Shown here one piece after another: positions 12,230 to 24,157 of a stretch of 64,000 bases of DNA; position 1 is the first letter of the stretch, and each line of letters starts with the position of its first letter. Both the position numbers and the translations under genes were made by a program. Source of the stretch: Cephalopachus bancanus (lineage: Eukaryota > Chordata > Mammalia > Primates > Tarsiidae); contig JAPVLO010000138.1 of assembly GCA_027257055.1 (NCBI GenBank), forward strand, positions 1-64,000, in the 5' to 3' direction. The notes beneath the pieces are model-generated. The model made no database searches. It was not told the origin of the DNA and saw only the letters and a list, made by a program, of their open reading frames with translations.

Positions 12230-14678
12230 TGCTATAGTTTGAATGTTTGTTCCCTCTGAAACTCATGTTGAAACTGCATCCCCAGAATGACAGTGTGAAG
12301 AGGGTGGGAAATCCAGCCACGGTATTTGAGAGGTGGGACTTTGGTAGGTAATTAGAATTAGATGAGGTCATGAGTGTAGGCCATTAGTGACTTTGTAAGA
12401 GAAGTGAGACCTCAGCTAGCATGTTCTGCCCCTCACCATATGATGTTTTGCACCACCTCAAGACTGCAGTGATTCCCTGTACCAGCCAGAAGGTCCTCAC
12501 CAGATGCAGCTCCTAGACCTTGGATTTCCCAGTCTCCAGAACGATAAACTGTAAGAAATGTATTTTTGTGATAAGTTATACAGGCTTAGGTATTTTTTTA
12601 CAGCAGCCCAAGACAGACTAAGATTTTTTAAAATGGTACCGAGAAATGGGGTTTTTGATACATAGACACTTGAAAATGTGAAAGCAGCTTTGGAGCTGGG
12701 TAATGGGTCCACATGAAAAGAGTCTGAAGGAGCAGGGTAGACGAAACCTAGATTCTGGCAAAGACTTGGAAGACAGGAAGATTAGGGAAAGCTCAAAACT
12801 TCTTAGAGATTGACTTAAGTGTTGTGAGTGAAATGCTGATAGAAATGTGGACAAAAAGGCCATTCTGATGATGTCTGTGATGAAAATGAGGAGGTTTTAA
12901 TCGAGAAGTAAAGTAAGGGACAACTTTTTTACATGATCGCAAATAACTTGGCTGCATTTTGCCCATGTCTTACGACTTTAAGGAATGAGGAACTTAAGAA
13001 TGATGAACTCGGATTTCTCGCAGAAGAAATTTGAAAGCAAAATATAGAAGAATCTATGTGGATACTTTGGGCTGCTTACGCCGAGATTTGGGAGTAAAGG
13101 AATAATTTAAAATCAGAATTTACAGTCAAAAGAGAAGCCAAGCGGAATGATTTGGAAACACTGAGAACACTCAGTCTGGCCATATGGTAGAGAATGAAAA
13201 AAGCAGTTCAGGCAGAAGAAACCAAGGGTGTGATCTAGTGACTGTTTTCTCAGGATGTGAATATGTCTAGAAGGCCATCAGAGGCTATTCAGGAGGGCAA
13301 TGGGAGAAAGACCTTCCCACCCCAAAGCATTTCAGAGATCTTCAGAGCTGCCCATCACAGCTTCAAGAGGCCTAGCAGGGCAGAATAATGTTGTGGGGTG
13401 GGCCCAGAGCGCCCCGTACAGGCTCACAGCCTAGGGCTGCCTTGGGAGCCACTCAGGGTGGCTTTCAGCAGTTCCAGCTGTGGATCAGGTGGCCTCAGGT
13501 GTTACTCAACCTGCTACTCCAAAAGATACGGGCCGTAACTTAGCACTACACTGTGGCTGAAGTGAGTCTACCACTGCTCCACAGGGCGCAAGTAGTAAGC
13601 CTCGGTGGTATCCTTGTGATCATTTTGCAAGGGTGCAGAATGCAAATGTTCTGCAGGCATGGTAGCCTCCGCCTGGATTTCAAAGGGTGTATCTGACAGC
13701 CTGGGGACCCAGGGAGAGACTTGTTGCAGTGGCATAGTTCCCATTCGAGCAATGTTGAGTGGAGATATGGCTTCAGAGTTGCTGTGGAGAGTCTCCATTA
13801 AGGCAATGCCTAGGGGAGTCCTGGAAGTGGGACCACAACCGAGACTCCAGAACCGTAAAGATATCAGCATGTAATACCAGGTTAGAATACCTAGGTGGAG
13901 TGAGCCCAGCAAAGCCGAAGGGACAGGATGTGTGAGACCTTGGGACTCAACCCTCATACTAGTAGATCCAGAAAGCAGGGCATAGAGTCAGGGAAGATTA
14001 TTCTGAAGTCTTGAGATTTTATGTTCTTTGCCCTGCTGAGTTGTAGACTTACTTGGGATGCGTTGCTTCGTTATGACGTCCTATTTTCTCCTTTTGGAAT
14101 GGAAATGTGTACCCTATGCGTGTCCCACCATTGTATCTTGGAAATAGACAAGTTGTTTTCACAAGCCTACAGACGAGACTAGAATTTTGAGTTGGTGTTA
14201 TAAGGACTTAAGATTTGGGAGCTGTAGGGACAGAATGAATGTATTTGTGTTTGAGAAGGATATGAATTTTTGGTGGCCAAGGGTAAAATGCTATAGTCTG
14301 AATGTTTGTCTCCTTCAAAACTCATGTTGAAACTTAATCTCCTTTGTCATAGTATTAAGAGGGTGGGAAATCTGACTGTGGTATTTGAAACATGGGACCT
14401 TAGGGAGGTAATTAGGATCAGATGAGGTCGTGAGGGTGGGTCACCAGTGGCTTTATAAAAGAGGAAATAACTGAGGCAGTATGCTCAGCTCTATGACCAT
14501 GTGATGCCCACACTGCCTTGGGAATTTTCAGAGAGTGCCTGCTAGCAAAAAGGCCCTCACTAGATGTGGTCTGTCAACTCTGGACTTTGTGGCCTCCAAA
14601 AATGTAAGAAATACATTTTTAAGAATAAATTAGTTGGTCTTGGAAATTCTGCTATAGCCATAAAAACAGATAAATTCA
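12230..14678 (+). mobile_element. Complete MaLR (MST/MLT1-type) element with two LTRs
   Basis: The 5' LTR lies at about 12,230-12,622 and the 3' LTR at about 14,289-14,678. Both start TGCTATAGT(T/C)TGAATGTTTG and end with the MaLR 'CAGACTAAGA/CAGATAAA' wording. Between them are about 1,666 bases of MaLR internal, gag-derived sequence ('TGGTACCGAGAAATGGGG' onward) full of stops. The flanks AAAAT/ACAAT are a plausible 5-base duplication (4/5). This is an old ERVL-class, non-autonomous retroelement nested in the L1M; it has no pol or env and no coding ability. Confidence 0.85.
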
Positions 14679-15324
14679 ACAATCATAAAGTAAAGTTGGA
14701 GTCCTTACATTTTCTGATTCCAAAATAATTGCAAAGCTGTCATTTTAAAAAGTGCCTGAAACTGATACGAGGATAGGCATTATTGGAATAGTGAAATAGA
14801 TTAGTGGAACAAAATTGAGATTCCAGACATGAAACCAGATGTCTATAGTCAATTAATTTTTGACAAGGATTCCAAGACAATTCAAGAGGGAATAATAGTA
14901 TTTTCAACAAATGATACCGGGCATCTGATAGCTACATGCAAAAGAATATAGTGGACCTTACCTCATAATATACAAAAATTTAATTCAAAATAATCAAACA
15001 CCTAAATGTAAGAGCCTACACTACGAACATCATAGAAGAAAACATAAGGGTCAATCTTTATGATCCATTTTTTAAATATAATACTAAAAACACAGACAAT
15101 ATAAAATAAAAGACTTGAACAAACAAAAATATGTTTGCTTCAAAAGACACTATCAAAAAATTTACAACACAACATACAGAATGGGAGAAAATATATAAAA
15201 GAGCTCTTACAACTCAATAATAAAAAAGAAATAATGCAATTAGAAAATGAACAAAACTTCTAAATAGAAACCTCTCCAAGGAAGATAAATAAATGACCAA
15301 TAAGTTCATGAAAAGATGCTTGAT

Positions 15325-15620
15325 GGCCAGGCTCAGTGGTTCAGCCTGTAGTCAGCACTTTGGGAGGCCAAGGAGAGTGGATTTCCTGAGCCTGCGGGTT
15401 TGACACCAGCCCGGGCAACTTTGCAAGACCTTGTCTCTACAATAAAATAAAAAATTAGCCAGGCATGGTAACGCATGCCTGTAGTTCTGGTTACTTGGAA
15501 GGCTGAGGCGGAAGGATCGCTAGAGCCTGACAGGGCGACGCTGGGGTGGCTGTGAGCGTGCCACTGCATTCCAGCCTAAGCGAAGGAGTGAGACTCCAAC
15601 TTAAAAGAAAGAAAGAAAAT
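15325..15620 (+). mobile_element. Alu SINE (intermediate type), plus strand
   Basis: Full-length, flanked by AAAAGATGC(T/A)TGAT at 15,311-15,324 and 15,621-15,634. Its left arm has the derived GCGGG but still the ancestral CCAGC partner. Confidence 0.95.
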
Positions 15621-16411
15621 AAAAGATGCATGATATCATTTAGTCATCAGGGAAATGCAAATCAAAATCTCGAGGTACTACCTCATACCCACTAAGATGG
15701 CAAGAATCAAAAAGTCTGGTAATTACAAGTGTTGGTGAGGATGTTAGGAAATCAAAACTTTTCTACACTGCTGATGTGAATATAAAAAATTACAGCCGCT
15801 TTGGAAAACATTCTGGCAATTTCTCAAACGGTTTAAAATGAAGTTACTATTAAACTTAGCACTTTCACTCCTAGGTATATATCCAAGAGAAATAAAAGCC
15901 TATGTCCACTTAAAAACTTATATATTTATAACAACATCAATTATCATAGCAACAGGGGAAACAACTGAAATACCCACCAACTGATTAATGAAAAAATAAA
16001 ATGTATAATCTTTATACGTGGAATATTACTCAGTCTTACAAGGGAATGAAGTAATGATACATGTTACAGCATGGATGGATCTTGAAAACCTTATGCTGAG
16101 TGAAAGAAGCCAATCACAAAAGATAACATACTTTATGATTCCATTTATGTGAAATGTCCAGAATGGCTAAATACATAGAGACAGAATGTAGACTGGTAAT
16201 TGCTTAGGCCTGGGTGGGACAGAACAGGGGAAGGGGAGCATATGACTTCTACCAAGCTAAAGGATTCAGGATTTCTTCTTGAAGTGATGCAAATGTTCTA
16301 AAAGGGTGGTGATGGTTGCACATATTTGTGAATAGAAAACCATTCAACTGTACACTTTAAATAGGTGAATTTTATGTGAATTATATCTCAATAAAGTTAT
16401 TTTTAAAAACA

Positions 16412-17719
16412 CTGATTCTGATAAGAGTGTTTTGCATGCCTGTGGCCTTGAATTATCTTGTACCGGTTGATCTAGAGAGTAATTGTGCAAAAAATGTAAT
16501 TGTGAACTTCTGCCTTCCTTCTGGGTAACTAGTCAGTGAGGCAAGCACAAACAGCTTACATGACAGAATCCCCAGTGAAAATTCTGAAATGAGGTTCAGG
16601 TGAGCATTCCTTGTAGACAATACTTTATGTGTTTTTTTAATGACTTTTTTTTTGCTAGAGAAATTAATCATTTCCTGTGTTATTCTGTCATGAGAGAACT
16701 TTTGTAAACTTGCCCCCGGTTTGCTCCAAGCTTCTCTCCTTAAATACTGTTTTTTGTTTGATGGTTCTTCTTTTTATCTACTTGGTGTAATGAACTGCAG
16801 TTGATAGTACAATGACTCCTGAGTGTTCTGAGTCTTCTAGCAAATTACCTTACCACAAGATGGTCTTGGGAACCCTGGACATACTTGCTCAGATCAAGTC
16901 TCATGAAAAGATCAATAGCCCTCTTCTATCTTCTAACTATCAAATCTGGAACATGTGAACCCAAAGATTGCAAAAAGTGAGTGAAGTATATAGGGAACGC
17001 ATTCCTATGTTTAGCGCCACACTGGAAGTGGTATGGAAATTGAAAAGTTATATCATCTCATTCTGCTAGGTAGAGCACCTTGGAAACACAGGGCTGCCCA
17101 CGGACTCTTCAGTGAGTGAAATGGTCAAAAAGAAAAAAAAAAAGATTTGTAATTTATAAAGATATTAAAATAGATCACTTGAAATATCTCACATGTGAAA
17201 CAGAAATACACTTAAAAGAAGCTTAGGAGAAGAACTAAAATTGTTATAATAATCAGAAAGTTGGTAGAGAGTTAAAGCAACGTTTGAGGAGAAAAGAAGT
17301 CAAAATAGACCATGTCTGGGTTGCAACTTATAATACTATCTGCTGTCAATGTAAAGGTTTATTCAAAATACCTTTTATATAAACTTTCTTAGAAATACAA
17401 TAGTTGGATATGGCTGAAAGCTTAATTAGAGAACAAGAAGGAAAAATGATGAAGACACATATTTGCGTGTTCGAATTCAAAGAAACAGGGACATATAAAA
17501 AAACAAATGTGGACTCATCAAGAGTTTCGATACCTGGAGCTAAAATTTTGATGTTGAAAACATGCAAAACATTTCTGATATGTATTTATAGTTAGGAATT
17601 TCAAAAGTTTTGTGTTCTTCTGACATTCACATGGATTTTTTTTAAAGAATAACCAGCCATATTAAATTTTTTTTTTTTCAGATAATACATGTAAAATTTT
17701 GGACTTTGAGACTTTTCTG
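16412..17719. other. Non-coding stretch, nothing recognised
   Basis: Unique-looking AT-rich sequence. The short open frames on both strands at 17,346-17,595 overlap each other and have no recognisable features. Confidence 0.4.
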
Positions 17720-17985
17720 AGGCCAGGCTCGGTGGTTCAACCTGTAATCCCAGCACTTTGGAAGCCCGCAGGTTCAAGACCAGCCCAGGCAACTTGGCGA
17801 GACCTTGTCTCTACAATACATCAAAAATTAGTCAGGCTTGGTAGTGTACACCTGTAGTTCTGGTTACTTGGAAGGCTGAGATGGAAGGATCGCCGGAACC
17901 CAGCAGGTCGACGCTGGGGTGGCCGTGAGCGTGCCACTGCACTCCAGCCTGGGTGAAGGAGTGAGGCTCCAACTCAGAAAAATAG
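17720..17985 (+). mobile_element. Alu SINE with left-arm deletion, plus strand
   Basis: A dimeric Alu lacking about 35 bases of the left arm after 'AGCACTTTGGAAG'. It keeps the CCAGC 3' stem arm opposite GCAGG. Confidence 0.93.
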
Positions 17986-18376
17986 GAGAAGACACTTCCG
18001 TTTTCCAACTCTCACTCATCAATTTACTCAAAACAAACCTAGTTAAGTCAAAGCACGATACATTTCAGTGAAAGCTGTTTTTCAGTAGTCTTGTGTTCTC
18101 TATCCTCAAAATTTTCCTAAACACATTGCCTCTGAAAAAAAGCTATCAATAAAGAATATCTGAACTAGAATCTATTGATTAATGAACTAGGAATCAATTA
18201 GAGATTCTCAGGGTTCTCTAAAGAGACTTAACGAGTAATCAGGCATTGGGATGTTCACAAAAGCACGGTCTCACAGTTAGCACACGAAGATGGGGCAGTT
18301 ACCAAAGAGAAGTAAAATAATACTTAAAGGAAGAACATATCCAGAAGGTAATGATAAAAAAGAGAAGGATACACTA
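17986..18376. other. Non-coding stretch, nothing recognised
   Basis: AT-rich unique-looking sequence between an Alu and a MER1 element. Confidence 0.4.
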
Positions 18377-18378
18377 CA

Positions 18379-18720
18379 CCAGCAGTCCCCAACATTTTTG
18401 ACATCAGGGACAGTTTCATGGAAGACAAGGGCAAAGGAGAATATGTGCGGTCAAACCTCACTGCCAATCACCACCTCAGCTTCACTTCAGATTATCCAGC
18501 ATTATAAGGAGCGTAGAACCTTGATCCTCACATGTGCGGTTCACAATAGGGTTCGCAGTTCACAATAGGGTTCACGCCTCTATAAGACTCTAATGCCGCG
18601 ACTAATCTGACAGAGTATGGTGCTCCACTCATGCAGGCTAGCATCTTGCTGTGCTGTTCCATTCCTGATAGGCTATAGATGGGCTCGGATCCATTGGGCC
18701 AGGGGTGGGGGACCCCTGTG
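18379..18720 (+). mobile_element. MER1B-like hAT-Charlie DNA transposon, plus strand
   Basis: It starts CAGCAGTCCCCAACATTTTT and ends 'GTGGGGGACCCCTG', the terminal inverted repeats of the MER1/Charlie3 group, with the typical 'GTTCACAATAGGGTTC' and 'CTCTAATGCCGC' internal wording. It is a non-autonomous relic. Confidence 0.85.
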
Positions 18721-18722
18721 CT

Positions 18723-20314
18723 ATACAAGATCATGGGAGCAGGGGGAGAGGAAGCACTTAAAACCTTGGAAAGTATGCAGGTCTACTGGCCAATAAAGTT
18801 GAGAAATAGATGACCAATTACATAGAAGCCAGTCTGCCAAAAGTGAAGACCATATACCCTCTGGAAGTTACATACACGCATATATGTATATACTAGAGAC
18901 TATGGCTTGTTCCAGAACAGAAGAATGGTAGAAAGGACACGTGTCAATTGTAGCAAACAGAATTGGTTCTTAGCACAGCTAGAGAAAACAAGAAGAAAAA
19001 TAATTTAAGTGTAGGTAACGTTAACAAAATGCTGAGTAGGAATGTAGGAAACTTTTGAAAATTGTTACAAATGTCTTAAGTGCTATTTTAAAGAAATTAA
19101 GATGCAATTATATACTTATCTAATTTCAAAGAGAATAATTGAGAAAATAAAAGTTGAAGAAACTTCTGACAAATCAAATCGCAAAACAGCAAAGCTCTCT
19201 AAAAAAGCTATTTGCTCTGAAATGTTACAACTTTGAAATGAGCATAATGATCATTAAAGATTAACAATTTAAAGAAACTCGTTTTATTTTCCTAATCCAG
19301 CATTTAAAACAAAAAGTAAAAGCTTAATGGAAGCTATGTAAAAATAAATGTCAACAGACATGTAGGAATGATAAGAAAAAACATTGAAAAATGAACTCAA
19401 AATTCAGCAAAATGGCTTTATATTATTAACAAAAATTATTATCATTTTAATGAAGTATCTTTTCCCTTCAGGGTATAGTGTGTGTACAGGAGAGAGGGAG
19501 AGGGGGACTTTGAGCACGTGTGCATAAAGAATGTGTCATGCAAGTTGTGATGTATTCTTTCAAGATGAGCATAATTATAATTAAAGTTAATTTCTTCTGT
19601 ACATAAACAACATATATTTTAACTCACAAAATACAAGTGAGAGCATCCCTGCTCATTGCAAGTAAACCTCAAATAAAACAAAACAGAAGTCATTCTAAAA
19701 TAATATCTTACAAATACACCTATCATCTATTTAATACCCTATCTTTATTTTTATATATTAATCTATCACCACCTACATATTTTTTGTCAAGCATTTAGGG
19801 GATAGTGGCAAGGGTTTGCCTAGTGCCAAACTACACCATTTGACTCCAAAACTGAAGACAAAAAGTCAACATATTTTTTTAGGACTTTGCTTCACATTCT
19901 GTAAATTTAGGGTATTGAATACCAGCTGTACCTAATAAAAATTTCCTTAAGATAGTAATGAAACTTTTCTTTTTCTTTTCTTTTCACAGATCCATATGAC
20001 AGATCATGAAAACAGACTGAGACTTTATTCATGGAAAATGTTTGTAATTAAAGTGCTTTTATGAATGCATTAAAGTGCATTTTTACCGAGATAGCATACA
20101 GAGTTACAGTTAAGTAAATAGTGTTTGGTTTTCTACTTTTATTTTTAAAATTATATAAAGCATTAATCTAATGTGCAAAACACCTAGAAATACCACACAA
20201 ATCTCAAAAGCTGTTGCAATGTTGCCATCTAATATAATTGCTATAATGGCTGCTGTAAATATTCCTTTTGAAAAAGAATTTGTAAAAGGACTTTAAAAAT
20301 AGTTTGAAGGAATA
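18723..20314. other. Non-coding AT-rich stretch
   Basis: No gene or clear repeat family is visible in about 1.6 kb. Confidence 0.4.
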
Positions 20315-20316
20315 TA

Positions 20317-20552
20317 TGGGGGGTGCCAAAAAAGTGTACACAATTTGAGTGATGTTATCTATGTATAACTTTTTGAAATGGAATTGAATTATGGTAGCAA
20401 TGTGTAGTATGACGCTTTGCTCAACTGTGCTTCCACTATTTTCTTTGACTATCCTGCTTGTCGCATGGTGATGCTAGCATTCATTTGATTAACGCCATCT
20501 TTTGAGCAAAAGTCATACTTAAAATGTGTATACATTTTTACTGGCATCCCTG
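20317..20552. mobile_element. Mariner/Tc1-type MITE (236 bp)
   Basis: Bounded by TA dinucleotides at 20,315-20,316 and 20,553-20,554. The ends are imperfect inverted repeats of about 30 bases (GGGGGGTGCCAAAAAAGTGT at left, against CAGGGATGCCAGTAAAAATG on the minus strand at right). A second inverted pair lies inside (AGTATGAC..GCTCAA at 20,407-20,425 against 20,502-20,519). It has no coding sequence. Confidence 0.7.
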
Positions 20553-20879
20553 TACATATTTTTGTTTTATTAACTCTTCCAATAAATAATTTAGTGTCGT
20601 AAAATGTAATTTAATGGAAATAGTTCGTTGTTGTAACACCATTTTTGCCAAGGAAATAAACTGTCCAACAAAATGGCTCTAGGAACTTCTCCTTTTTTCC
20701 TAGAAATTCCTCTACCTGAAATTTACTCTATATCGAGATATTGTTGACTACACTGGATTAGGAGACAAAAGCAAGTAAAGAAGACAAAAACATTGGAAAA
20801 AATGTCCTTTACGCTTTCATTTTTTTGAAACCACCACTCAGATATTCAACTTCCAGTAGTGGCTGGTGTGTTTTCATCA

Positions 20880-21200
20880 CACCTGTACTGTTTATTGTGC
20901 CAGGGCTCACCTTTTCCAGGCTGGAACCACTGGCAGATCAACCTCTGCCACAGACCCCAAACTGCTGGGTCTCAAGACCAAATCCTGTCTCAGCCTTTTC
21001 CCAAAATAGCTAATTTTTAAAAAAGGGTGTGTGTCCCCCTTTTTAACCAAACCCCGCCCCCACCTTGTTTAATTTATTGGTGGAGAAAAACCAAAGGTCT
21101 TTCACCAAAACTTTCTCCAGGGTTTGTTTTTTAAACACCTGATTCCAAGGGGAATCCACTTGCCTTTTTCCCTCCTTAAATTCCCCGGGGTAAGACAAAA
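20880..21200 (-). mobile_element. Alu SINE, minus strand, in a low-quality sequence block
   Basis: Alu wording can be followed in order ('CCAGGCTGGA', 'CTGCTGGGTCTCAAGACCAA', 'TAATTTATTGGTGGAGA', 'AATCCACTTGCCT'). It is spoiled by lengthened homopolymers and scattered extra bases, unlike normal Alu decay. The block is probably poor read quality. Confidence 0.6.
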
Positions 21201-21770
21201 AAGGTTTTGGGGGGCCAAAAACCCCCAAAAGAAATCATGGTTCTGTTGCAAGGTTTTAAAGACCCAACAAAACCCGGAGGACGAAAGAAAATTTATTTTT
21301 AAAAACCTATTAAAATCAGGGAAATCCCCCGTAATTTCCTAAATAAAGAAAATACAAGAGAAAGGGGGAGAAACTGAAGAAGAGGAGAAAAGGAAAAATG
21401 GTCATAAACACTTTCAGAAGTTTAGGAGCGCCATCACAAGAGAGAAAGAGAGAACAAAGAGAGTTTTCGGGCATCAGGGCGCATTTATAGCTTTTTTAAC
21501 CCGGTTGCCAGAAGGGTTCCGGGGCTATTGTTCCATTGGAGGAGGGGTTTTTCAAAAAGGGAGCAAGGGGTTTTTGGCAAAACCCGGGGGAAATTTTTTC
21601 CATTCGAAAAATATTCAAAGCTGGTTTATTGGATTTGGGGGCTTGCAGCTCCAGATGTTTTTTGGGGTGCAAGCCAGGCTCTCTTGGCTTTTAGTCTTTT
21701 TAATCCACGCCCTTTTGGGAGCTAAGGTTGAGTGCAATTCTGAGCCCGGGGGGGTTCAAAGACTCTCCAG
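20880..21770. other. Probable low-quality assembly block (1)
   Basis: Runs such as 'GGTTTTGGGGGGCCAAAAAC' and 'AACCCGGGGGAAATTTTTTC' pile up here, and two Alu copies are garbled at their mutual-facing sides while the Alu arm after 21,770 is clean. This looks like two poor read ends meeting near 21,350-21,480. Open frames here should not be interpreted. Confidence 0.65.
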
Positions 21771-21976
21771 GGCAGCGAGACCTCATCTCTACAATAAATC
21801 AAAAAATCAGCCGGGCGTGGTAGCGCATGCCTGTAATTCCGGCTACTTGGAAGGCTGAGGTGGAAGGATCGCCGGAGCCCAGCAGGTCGAGGTTGCGGTG
21901 GCCGGAAGCGGCCACTGCACTCCAGTCTGGGCGACAGAGTGAGACACCAACTCAAAAAAAAAAAAAAAAAAAAAGA
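21690..21976 (+). mobile_element. Alu SINE, plus strand, left arm garbled and right arm clean
   Basis: From 21,770 the sequence is near-consensus for the young local Alu type and ends in about 22 A (21,953-21,974). Upstream, the left arm is recognisable but has inserted and lengthened bases. Confidence 0.85.
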
Positions 21977-22227
21977 AAGTCGCGTGCAGGAAGGTTTGAA
22001 ATTCGGGCGTGTGGGGAATTGTGCTCACAGAAGCCGGAACCTAGGGCCATTGTTGTCTGGTGTGTCGGCGCCATTTTGGGAGCTGCCCCTCTGGTCGCTT
22101 CCTGTACCCTTCAACCAAGCCCAGCAATAAATTTTCTTAAATAATAATTTTTTTTAAAGGCATGGGGGGATGTCCATCTTCTTAACATTAATACTCCTCC
22201 CGACTCTCTCTCCTACCCTTAATCTTA

Positions 22228-22455
22228 TTGTACTGTGATGACAAAATACCATTAATGGAGCGGTTTGTAAACAACAGAAATTTATTTCTCACAGGGGGTC
22301 TCTTATCTAAGGACAATGATCCCATCCATGAGGGCTCTACTACCATGACCTAATTATCTTCCAGAGTTCCCGTGTACTAATAATAACACCTTGAGGACTA
22401 AGATTTCAATATATGGATTGTTTGGAGGACACAAACATTCAGTCCATAGCAACCA
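22228..22455. repeat. Interspersed repeat, family not determined
   Basis: Contains the widespread mammalian repeat wording 'AAACAACAGAAATTTATTTC' and ends with 'AACATTCAGTCCATAGCAAC'. I recognise it as repetitive but cannot name the family with certainty. Confidence 0.55.
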
Positions 22456-23270
22456 CTCACTGTGGTGCTGTTAGGAGAAGGTTTAAAACACAGAGCAGGG
22501 AATCCCAGGAGAGAAAATGAAAGAAACCAATATGACTGGTATTTCACAATTTACCATATTAACTTATTCTCAATGAGAACTATATATCCACCCTGCTCAG
22601 TTCATTGCCTACCCCTAATACTCACCATTCCCAGAAAATCACCACAAGAATTTCAGTTCTAGTGCCCCGAGCCACTGTTCCTCACCCCATCTCAGCAACC
22701 ATGCTTTCTGTTTGTAGGAGAACCAGGCAAAATATCACAAACACTTGTTAGAAGCTTAAGGCATACCCACTCACAGGTTAGAGCCAAAGTAAGAAAAAAA
22801 ATGGGTTTCGTGGCATTCAAATGCACTTTACTATGCATTATTTTAGAGCCAGGTTGTTGCACAGGACAGTTTCTCTGGTGCTTTCAGTTACAATATTGTG
22901 CTTCTGGTATGGTGCATTTTTTACTTAAAATAGTAGTACGAGCTAAACTGGGAGATTACTACATATGGCACAACACTTTGTGTGGGAAAAATTTGTCTCC
23001 ATTCCAGAAAAAATATTCTTAAATTTCTGTGTTTTGAGGATGGTGTGCTTCTGTTGCATTCCAGATGCTTCTTTGCTGTGGAGAGACCTCATTGACTATA
23101 ACTCTCCTGACATTTTCTGTCTTTTTACTCACTCTACTCCCATGAAATTTGGAGGTAATAAGTTGGACGTGTTCAACTATCTCAACTCTTTTTTTCATTT
23201 TAGATGGAGATGGCTTCAAAGTTCTACTTCTCCAGGTGCTGTAGTAAGTGCTTACTAATTATATCGTGTG

Positions 23271-23272
<2 letters not shown>
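22456..23272. other. Non-coding stretch, nothing recognised
   Basis: Open frames at 22,801-23,022 and 22,965-23,258 carry no recognisable domain. Ends at a CA microsatellite. Confidence 0.35.

Positions 23273-23312
<40 letters not shown>
23273..23312. repeat. (CA)20 microsatellite
   Basis: Uninterrupted AC/CA run of 40 bases. Confidence 0.95.
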
Positions 23313-23314
<2 letters not shown>

Positions 23315-23543
23315 CCAAGCTCTTCCTAAAGATCCCCAAAATGACACATCAGGATTAAAGAACACTGAGATACAAAACAAAAGATGAAAATTTAAAGGAA
23401 AATACACAGAAGAGAGGATTTGGTGGTACCAGGCCCCGTGGCTTTAAGTTTTGTGCCCGGAGTATTTTGTCCTTAATGTGGATAGCACATTCTATTGGGA
23501 CCAATGTGCATTTACAGTGATGCCACTGGCTTGGAAGTTCTTT

Positions 23544-23786
23544 TCACTGGACACGAGGCTTTAGCATGTCATCTATCTTGGCAGATGCCAGCATCATGAG
23601 CAGATTAGCACCAAGTCGTGGGCTGTGCAGGCCTTGGCAAAATTCGTGGTGGCCTCTGTCAAACGTGAGGAACTCTAGGATACAGGCGGCTGCTTCTTGG
23701 TCTTGAACTACACTCAGAGCATTCATGCGGGTACCCAGGGCCTCAGAAGATGCTGGCCGATCACAGAGGCCTTGGTGAGCAGGCAC
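23544..23786 (-). other. Unidentified 80-residue open frame, possible gene or pseudogene fragment
   Basis: The minus strand encodes an 80-residue frame with ordinary-protein composition: a leucine/alanine-rich, apparently helical stretch (SVVQDQEAAACILEFLTFDR, later GANLLMMLASAKIDDMLKP). The surrounding 23,440-24,000 is more GC-balanced than the neighbouring DNA. I cannot name the family. No splice sites, poly-A signal or duplication were identified. It may be a retropseudogene piece, or chance. Confidence 0.25.
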
Positions 23787-24157
23787 AATTGAGGCCCATA
23801 TGCAAGTGTGGGAAACAGAGAGTCTTTGTAGGCTATTTGGGCACTGGCTGGGAAAACCGTCTTTTCAACTTTAAAACCGCAGTGGTGCTACATGTGTGCT
23901 AGTCACATCTCAGAGGATCTAGTGTTATGTGATGAGTTCCAGACCTCAGAAGGTAGCACGGGATGGGGGGCGCCCTTTCAGCTGAGTCGTCTAGAATGGA
24001 AAAATAAAATGAGATACTGGAAACCCTCTAAGAAAGCAAAACAAGAAACAAAACATCCAACAGCCCGGTGCAGAAAGTGTAGCAACAATAAAACTCTGTT
24101 CAAAATGGGTGATATTAAAACAAAGGCAAGACGATGGCTCATGCACTGACTCTTATT

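Larger units (their letters stand above)
7921..16411 (+). mobile_element. Long L1M/L1ME-like LINE body, interrupted by later insertions
   Basis: About 5.1 kb of ancient L1 sequence in order: the ORF1 3' region (7,921-8,350), the long ORF1-ORF2 interval and endonuclease region (8,600-9,930), reverse transcriptase region (10,310-11,830), C-terminal ORF2 (14,679-16,150) and 3' UTR ending in 'CAATAAAGTTATTTTTAAAA' near 16,411. Younger elements split it: Alu 9,938-10,255, Alu fragment 11,573-11,642, Alu 11,838-12,150, MaLR 12,230-14,678 and Alu 15,325-15,620. Stops and indels throughout make it a dead copy. Confidence 0.8.

Noticed and set aside
10098..12371. Several 60-105-residue frames
   Set aside because: Alu and L1 translations with the familiar '[11 protein letters not shown]' Alu peptide.
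13568..13957. 129-residue minus frame
   Set aside because: Antisense shadow in MaLR internal sequence.
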